Assembly: GCF_037975245.1 (NCBI RefSeq)
Contig: NC_092562.1
Coordinates: forward strand, 26,734,054-26,798,053
Direction of reading: 5' to 3'
DNA: 64,000 nt
Origin: Apostichopus japonicus
Lineage: Eukaryota; Echinodermata; Holothuroidea; Aspidochirotida; Stichopodidae
This document shows positions 34,534-64,000 of the stretch, piece by piece; position 1 is the stretch's first letter, and the number at the start of each line of letters is the position of its first letter. Under the pieces are notes generated by a model, which ran no database searches, was not told where the DNA came from, and saw nothing but the letters and a program-made list of their open reading frames with translations. The translations under genes and the position numbers were made by a program.

Positions 34534-37500
34534 CAGCTTAGGTCAAGGAGAAACACTTCAGGAACAATCAGTACTCTTATTTTTACCTCAGAAATCTTTA
34601 CCATAGCGTGATAGCCTTTAGATCATCGGTTTACACTTTCTATCCATCGTTTTATGAGATTATTGGTATTAATCCTAAACATGCCTGTATTGCATTAATG
34701 ATATTTTAAGATCTCATGTTTTTGAAATTTACATTTCTAAAAAGATGGAAATAATTAATATATTAATTACGAAAATTAACTGAAATAGCGCATATTGTCT
34801 TACTTTAATGGAAGTTATTTTTCTCCTTTCGTACTCAGAATATTAGTTAATAAAATAAGGAAAATCAAGGAACCTTCGTAAATTTAAGATCGAGATTTTC
34901 TCTTCCCTTGTTGTTGTATTTATTTTCAGATGTTTTAATGTTTTAATATTTCTTCACATTTACCCCGTTACAAAAGTTAGCTAATATAGGAATATTCATA
35001 TGTCTAAAACATTCGAAGTTTTATTTTATACCCAGATGTTATGAACGACGTTTTAAATCAACCGTTGTAAGGAAGAGAACGTCATTGCTACTTTAACATC
35101 TTAAACAGATTACAACTTTTATCATTTTCATAACTGTAACTGACAAAGCGCAAAAACGAAGATGATAAGACTGTTATTTTTACATAGATAGTTACTACAG
35201 AATATTCGTACGCCTCAAAGAAGTGAATTTGTATCATTTTCTTTAATGTTATAAGTAGTATGATAGATCTATCTTATACAATGATTATATTTCGTAAGAT
35301 AGGTTTGCTAGTGAAAGTCAATGACTACTTTACCGTAATCGTAAAATATTGATGCCACATGAGATCATGTTAATAATTCATTCCTAGATAGTAATGGTAA
35401 AGTATTAATATCGTAAATCAGTTCATAACGATGAACTTATAACATTACTGCTTATTACACATCGATGGTGGCATCAACATACTGGTTTACTTACATTATC
35501 TTTGATGTAAGATTCATCGTATATTTTGCAGTTCAAACAAAATGGCAAACTGTAAGTGTTACAATTCCGTCACATACACAGAGATATGTGACAAAACGTT
35601 GGTTTTACTCGACAATTGAAATGTTCAAAATTTCAAATTTATGTTTAGAACTACTAGTATCTTCTTGTCAGTTGTTATACCACCTATACATGTTTTTTTC
35701 TTTCTTTCTATATTGTACTTCAGAACCGTTCAGCAAACCGTTGATAAACTTTTCACAAACCACTTCACGGTTATATCTGGCATATGACGGTCAGTTACTG
35801 GACACTGATGTTGACAAGACATGAATTATGTTAGTTGCAGTAATCGCATTCACAATTGATATATGACACCATTGTTCTACACAATAAGTACTAATATCAT
35901 TTTAAATTTCGATCACTAAATATGTCTCTTTCATTTGTTAGAGCAGATATATGCAATTTTGTTCTCTACGTTATTTTGCAGAATTCATAGAATACATTCA
36001 ATTTTTGATATGCTCTACCAGCGTAAAATAAGTTATATATTGTCCGTATGTTAGAATGAATTCACAATAAATCGTTAATAAAGTTGAGTCTGTAAACGGT
36101 ACCAATAATTCCCTTCATCTGCGTCGAAGAGAGACACAATCTGCATACTTTTACAAGGAAATAACAGATACGGTATCAGAATATAGCTGAATACACTAGC
36201 AATACATACACTCATTAATGCCGTGGACTAATGCATGGGAAGTTTCACATTGCATTTGATAAGTGAAACTAGTTTTCTCTGCTTCCTTTACTTCGTGTAT
36301 TTCTTTGTTTCACATCACCAGGATGTGTGGTCGCGGAGTAGCCTAAGCAAGCAAACATCACCATATTGACAAATCCAATTCAAATTTCGGTGATGGCATG
36401 AGAAAATAAACAAAAAAAAGATTGTAAAACCGTGCCTATAGGTTTCACTTTTTTAGTTCAATGTGTTAATGTGAACGTGAAAGTGATTGCAATTTTACAT
36501 TGAGGATCTCATTTAAACGTAAATCAGGAGAGGGAAACAACGGACGATCTATATTAAACAGAAATTTAAACAACAGTTATAAATAACTATTCTTACTTTA
36601 TATGTTTTATCTGTTTTGCTTTCCAAACCATGATAGTCCTTATTATTTTTAATATTTTTTTATTTGAAATTTCGCATAGAAGAGGGTAACTCCGTTAAAT
36701 TTGCCCGAGGCCCTCAGTTACAACATTTATAACATAAAATAAAATAGTTGAAAGCATAACAGTAAGCGAGCAGTATATCAATATAAGTAAAAGGTAAAGC
36801 AGACAAAAGTCAAAAATAAAATGGACAAAATATAAAAACAGAAATGTGAACATTAACATTTCGGGTTTGTATTGGATTTTTATATCGATCATTTTCTTCC
36901 GTCAGTAAATATTTATTTTCAGTTACCCAGTACGGTAATTTTTTTTTGTAATTCCCAATTTTTTTCAAAACTTTGCACATAGTCTTTCTGAAATATGTAC
37001 TAACTGCCAGAGGACTTAAAAGATCTGTGTATCTCATCGTAACCTTGGACTCCTAATTACTTTTCGGTGTGATATTTCTTCATTGAAGTGAAAACAAGTG
37101 TATACTCTTTTATCGTACTGGGCTTAAATGCAAACTTTAAAACATTATTTACACACGAGAAGAATGTAAAACGTCTAGTTACAACCTTAAGTCAGTTTGA
37201 ACTTGGTTGACAATATAACAACGTGTAAATAAACGACTAGGAAGTAAAATAGTTTTCAGGTAGCTGAATTAGTTGTTAGCTTAGCAATCTTGCTGCAGAT
37301 ATTTGTTTAAATCTTGAGGCGCAAACGCCTCCCCTGTAGCATTTTGTATAGCAAAGATCAATAATTTGTTTTTCAATTTTATTCCATTTCGTTAATGTCT
37401 CTGGCAATGGCAGAGTGAATGATGTCATCAAGTCACATCAGCTAAAGTTTCTTCTTTTGTTTTAATTTGTGCACATTTATCCACAGAGGAAGACAGTATT

Positions 37501-37561
37501 TCTAAAGAGGAAAATACAGTTTCCCGTCCTGTGATCCAACTTCTCAGTGGAATAGTTGAAG

Positions 37562-38574
37562 CAGTGGCGTCGCCAAGGGGGGGGGGGGGGCAGGGGGCAC
37601 GTGCCCCCGGAAAACCTAGTGCCCCCCGAGTGCCCCCCCCGAGTGCCCCCCATCTGAGATTTGGGTTGGTAAAAAATATATATATATTTTGTTATATTCA
37701 ACTCCCATCATCTCAGTTGGTTTTTCATAAGGACAAAGAAGCACAGTAATTAGTATTTTCTTCAAATGAGCTGCGAAAAATATGAAAAAGTTTATTCTTG
37801 ACCGTCGTATGGGTGAGAGTGTTTGTCTGCTGTCTGTGTGTGTCTTTTACCTCTCGTGAATTGGATGCCTGTGAAATGCCAAAAATCCGGACCTGCTGTG
37901 AGAAGGGAGGGTACTGCAGTATGTTGCCTTGGTCTGAGGTTGACAGGTTGGGAGCTGACGAAATGTGAGAATGTGAGGGTCCGCAGGCACCATACTTGCC
38001 TATATTTGTGAACCCATATATTAACCCTGTTGTGTAGGGGGTGCAGAGGTCATTTGCGGTCAGATGCTTGTAGGAACAAATGACGAATGTTCACACCTGC
38101 ATACTGAGCCATACTCGATGTGTGATCAAACTTTGGATTGCATGGTGAGATCCCTGATAGGAGCCAATAACGATGCTGGAACCTGTTACATCTTAATAGA
38201 TAATGGGAGAAAACGAGAAGGACAAGAAAGGAGTCGGGGGTCATGCACACATTAATTCAACAAATGTAGGTTCTATTGATAGGGTTAGGCATAATATCGA
38301 CAGCATGTGGTTCATATCCTCTGCAAAATTCTGCGCGTTGTTAAAATCATTACCTCAAAAATAGCAATTTCTGGAGATATCTTCAGATCGCATTTAGCAT
38401 CAAATGTTGCACCATTTTGCATCTAGCCCATCCTCCGTATGCGAAAATTTTCACCCTCAAATTTAGACCCCTCCCCCAGGACGGCGATCCGTATCCACCT
38501 AAGTGCCCCCCATCAAATGCTGGTGCCCCTCTGTGCCCCCCTTCCCCAGACTGAAAAGTCTGGTGACGCCACTG
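37562..38574. mobile_element. Non-autonomous hAT-like DNA transposon
   Basis: Terminal inverted repeats CAGTGGCGTCGCC and GGTGACGCCACTG (13 bp, one mismatch), flanked by a perfect 8-bp target duplication AGTTGAAG (37554-37561 and 38575-38582). No transposase is encoded. GTGCCCCCC repeats lie near both ends, together with a 16-bp palindrome around GGGGGCACGTGCCCCC. The equivalent position in copy A of the flank (about 15672) is empty. Confidence 0.93.
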
Positions 38575-39121
38575 AGTTGAAGTATTAGCTACATTCATGC
38601 AATCAACCATCTCGAGACAGGACATCCTTGAAATGTATTGAATGACACAAGCCCAATACATTCAATGGTTGTTGGTTGTTGATACTTATTAACAAATGTG
38701 GTAAACAAGTCTTGTCAAATTCAAGTATATATTTCCAATGCTTTGGGATATTTATCTTTTGTTACGTTTACTTGTGTTTATCAACAAAAACTTTGTCTGG
38801 GAATGAATGTTCGCCTATTTACTGTCTGGTGTGAACATACGACTTTATCCACCCTCGGGCTGAGGCTCAGATGGATAGAGAGAAAAAACCCAAACGGAAC
38901 GATTGTCCCGTCTTCCCCGAACTTCCCCTGTCAATTGTTGACCCGCACGTACAAAATCTGCATAGTGTGAATATTGTAGTGCATTTCGGTATATCCAAAA
39001 TTGGGTCTAGTCGCCCTTCAGTCTGCGTAGCCATGCCTTCAAATGTTTCACAGTATATTACTTCCTGGTTTACATGCGATGACTCATCATATGGTAGATT
39101 AGAAACAATTGCCTATAGATA

Positions 39122-39283
<162 letters not shown>

Positions 39284-39700
39284 ATATTTTGTTTTAAATA
39301 AGTATTAAACAGATACCAAACGACAAACTTATACTTTGGTCAAGTGATTTTGTTGATAACTATCGGATACCAATTAACTATCGGTCTATATAACCGCGAG
39401 TGAACATATAACTTAAATCCTGAACGCATTTCCCCCTTCTTCTCCCTTTTGCACACCGATGTCGTATATTTACATCATCCAACAAAATCTTGCAGCTTAC
39501 CACCTAAAATAACAATTCTTAAACAAATTCCTTGCATTTAAATAAGCCGACCCAGAAGGGTATGTTTCATAGATATCGTTTATAAATGTCACTCTCGCGA
39601 AAATGTAACATTCATGGACAGATATAAGGAGCTTCGAGATGCGTTTTGCCATTTTTACACAACCCTTTCTGCCATTTGCATCATGTTTTTGTTGAATGCG

Positions 39701-42250
39701 GCAGCCAACGGCAACCATGAACACAAATCCTAGACGTTTTCTTAAAATATAATTCAATAAAATTTGACAAAAAAAACAGGCATTTATGGTTTGTTGACAG
39801 TGTTTTTGGCTATACCTACATTACATGGGAAGTATGATCAAACAGTACAATATTTACATGTACTCTAATTACTCAATGACGCTGCTGTTCTATGAAACTT
39901 TCTATATTGTGAGGTCTTAGTTTAAAATGTAAGGTTATCGTCAGAACTTTACAGACATTGTCGTGAACAAAAGCCTATCAATAGTCATGTTTCGTTATAT
40001 TTTGTGAGCATAAGACTGCAGTTATCGTGAAATCTAGGGCTTCAGATAACAATAAAAAAAAACCAAACAACCAAAAAACACCAAAACTAAAGAAATTAGC
40101 TAGGCATTTCCAAGCAAAAATTCCCATAGCATAAGCCTACAAGTTGAAAGAACAGTAACAAAAAAGGGGAGGATGAAGTACGGTCAGGAGGGCACGTACC
40201 CTTCCAGTTTTATGCAACAGTTTTAGGATATATCTCGATAAAGCGGTTATTTCCATTGTTTTTTTTTAATTTTTGTTATCGTTTTACAATCATTATATGT
40301 GTTGTCGTTAATGTAGTGTCCTTTCTACTCTACCGTACACGGACTCCACATCAAACATGCACCTATATGATACTAATGTTTGCACAATTTACATGAAGAT
40401 ATGCCGGGACAGGAAGCAGAATGCCAATCATGTACATACCCAAATGAACAATTGTACTGAAAGGTTTTGAACGATTTACAGGATAGTGACTGGTTTCTTG
40501 CAGCGGTGGTAAGTAATCTATTGTGTGTGGTTCAGTTTAAGAATGTTGACATGTAGCATTCATATTTTTTTTCATGAGAAATTGGGATAGGCAACAAGCT
40601 AAGGCTCACTCAACACCATACTCAGACTTTGAAGCATATTAGTAGCCTAGGCCTTTCAGAGGGTCTAACAAACTAAGATCTACTGTAACCTTGCCTAGGG
40701 TCGTTATGTTTATAGGCTAGTAGCAGTTTGCGTTTCCTAAGTTAGGCACAGTGTTTTGAACTAGTCAGACACAAGCTACAGCAGTGGTATGCTTATATCC
40801 CAGCTACGTTAGTAAGAGGAACAACTGGTATTATTCAGGAAAACTTTTTAGGAAGGATATATGCAAACCCAGCCTAAATGGCTCATCTAATTACACTTCA
40901 TGTTTACACGTTCAACTTTTTTAACAAAATTTCCTAAGATTGGAAATTGGTAAAATAAGATTTATTAAAAAAATGTACTTTGATGGCTCACAGGGAATTT
41001 TCAGACAGCTCCAGACCTTTCCAACATATTGCATCAAGTTGTTGTTGTGCTTGTTGTGATGGTCCTTGTAATTTTTTTATATTTGTTACTGCTAATTAAT
41101 GTACAGCCGAGGTATTAAATTATAACACAGCATTAGACCTGTATTGTAGGCTGTAGTAGCTAGCTCCTTAAGCCAAACTTTTTAACATGAAATGATTCCA
41201 AAGAAAATATCAACTTTGACAGTAATATTTTTATGAATATTTTGGGCAGCAAAAATGTATTCAACATTGCTGTTCATATAATTTGCCAATCGGGTTATTT
41301 TTTTCTTTTTAATGCTAAATGCCACAGTCAATACTGTCCTCCTATATCATGCTTCAAAGCACTTGTAATGGCAGTATGAACTGTTCCTAATCTATTTCAA
41401 ATTGAAACTTGATGTTTATGCTGCTCTTAGTGCTAATACCTAAACTTCTGGTCAATAAAAGGGACTTAAAAGCAGAATATGAAAGTACAAGACAATGGAC
41501 CCAACTTGATAAAAGTAATGATTTACACCATCTGATTCTGAGAACTATAGCATTTAGAAATATTTGCACACTTTACTAGGCTATAGGCTCACTCTCTGCT
41601 TATTTGGTAAAGTCGTGAAATTTCCAAAATGCATGTTTACTTTATGTGCCACATACCTACTCTTTATTTACAATATTTACAGTATGCTGATAAATGCACA
41701 CTCATCAATATTTGAACTTTCATATTAACGAGTTTTTAACAAAGTCCATACATTACCTAGAAGTTTAACCTGCTTGTAAGAGCTATAGTTTCAAATGTGA
41801 ATTTTAGGATGCCAGCTCTAATAGGACCAGATGAAATGTTAATACTTTTTTTCAATTCACTTGACATGTTTAGAAAGAAATATTCTCACAGTGAGAAAAT
41901 TTCATGACCAACCTGAGAAAGTGATCAACCAGTTTCAATAGTGAACCTGCATACTTGAAGCTTTAACTTTTAAATGTGTTTAAAGTATCAATTGAGTTTT
42001 GCGTTGAAATAATCCTTTCGGACAATTCTTTGATTTTCACCCTCTGTTTCTGAGATGCATAAGCCAAATTGCACTTTCAGAGATATCCTGAGATAAATAC
42101 TTAAAAGTATAATGTTAAACAGTTGATACAATTCATCAGAAATGTTCTGTTTAGTGTAGACATAGATAGTCACCTGTACACAACATAGTGTTACGGAGGT
42201 TTATGGTTGTACATACTATATAGTATATCTTCACTTGAATTTCCTCTCAG
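39701..42250. other. Intergenic region between Gene 2 flank and Gene 3
   Basis: No gene or RNA recognised. The promoter and 5' UTR exon of Gene 3 probably lie here or just upstream, but I cannot place them. Confidence 0.5.
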
Positions 42251-42279
42251 GTTTAACAAATATATTGTCAGAAGAAAAG

Positions 42280-63458
<21,179 letters not shown>

Positions 63459-64000
63459 GTATTTTGTAGTATATTACATCACAGTGCATAGGCTTATAGT
63501 TATTTGTCACATCAATGTGTTGCTTGTGACATATCCAATTAAGTGCATGTGATACTAAATGCATTTATTGCCAGTGTTAAATGTTGTTGATTCTTTCCTA
63601 CCCTTCTAGATTTGATTTTGCCATATGATTGAAAAGAACATTTTATTAGTTTCACAGCACTCCTCCTTGAATTTCTCACAGTAGTTTGTGAGCAAACAAA
63701 TAATGAGAGCGCTGCGACAATATAGTTTTAGGTCAGTGACTTCATGATTTATCGGGAGGTATGCTTGCTGATCGCAAAAACTACTCTACACTCACTATTA
63801 ACTACCACATATCAACTACTCCAAACTACTAGAAATCTTCTGAATGAGTATACAATGTAACCAACTACATATTGCTACTGTATGTACTTATGGAAAATCT
63901 ACTGCTGACTCCCAAGAAATAAAATATACAAGTTATATAACTTAGGTATGGGACCAGGCATGGGCCAGACAGGAAGTTACTGTTTCCTCTCATTTGCACT
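63459..64000. other. Gene 3 intron running off the window
   Basis: No exon recognised in these last 540 bases; the gene should continue to the right. Confidence 0.5.

Overview
The window is animal nuclear DNA. It is AT-rich, with split genes whose introns are almost all GT-AG, long non-coding stretches, non-LTR retrotransposons, Penelope-like elements, hAT-type DNA transposons and (TA)n microsatellites. The gene content suggests a marine invertebrate deuterostome, and I would guess an echinoderm such as a sea cucumber. It consists of receptor-type protein tyrosine phosphatases (RPTPs) in tandem, next to a receptor with a Tie-like Ig-Ig-EGF-Ig-FN3 ectodomain. The organism is an inference, not something read from the sequence. 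All exons were assembled by hand from reading frame, splice consensus, phase and family motifs.

Layout, all three receptor genes on the + strand. (1) 247-12954: 3' part of an RPTP gene (Gene 1) whose 5' end lies left of the window. It has a cytoplasmic juxtamembrane exon, a PTP domain 1 with all catalytic motifs (WPD, HCSAGVGRTG), a degenerate domain 2, and a 23-residue C-terminal exon present twice in a recent 542-bp tandem duplication. (2) 13530-16690: 3' flank that reappears at 34700-39700 after Gene 2, so the two genes arose by segmental duplication. (3) 16682-17868: dead LINE fragment; 17869-22071 has no recognisable gene. (4) 22072-34473: a second receptor (Gene 2) with one FN3 domain (carrying a 1-base frameshift), a transmembrane helix, a cytoplasmic linker and only one PTP domain. 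That domain matches domain 2 of Gene 1 exon by exon and has lost the WPD acid, so it is a predicted receptor pseudophosphatase. An apparently full-length LINE with two intact ORFs sits antisense in one of its introns. (5) 42280-63458 and beyond: 5' part of a third receptor (Gene 3) with signal peptide, two Ig-like exons, four EGF-like exons, one Ig exon and a first FN3. This is the domain order of vertebrate Tie receptors. Its FN3 resembles the FN3 of Gene 2. Whether it ends in a kinase or a phosphatase lies outside the window.

Mobile DNA is rich in Gene 3 introns. There is a 1.38-kb hAT-like element with perfect 8-bp target duplication, a composite TIR element with a 101-nt pure-purine run, and two Penelope-like fragments. 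One of these carries a well-formed hammerhead ribozyme on the minus strand, the other what looks like a decayed one. In the 3' flank of Gene 2 a 1013-bp hAT-like element has a clean empty site in the Gene 1 flank.

Taken together, the locus reads as a tandem family of transmembrane receptors. Gene 1 would dephosphorylate phosphotyrosine, Gene 2 would bind or scaffold without catalysis, and Gene 3 supplies a Tie-like ligand-binding ectodomain. Genes 1 and 2 both carry tyrosines in Y-x-N context, the consensus bound by Grb2-type SH2 domains.
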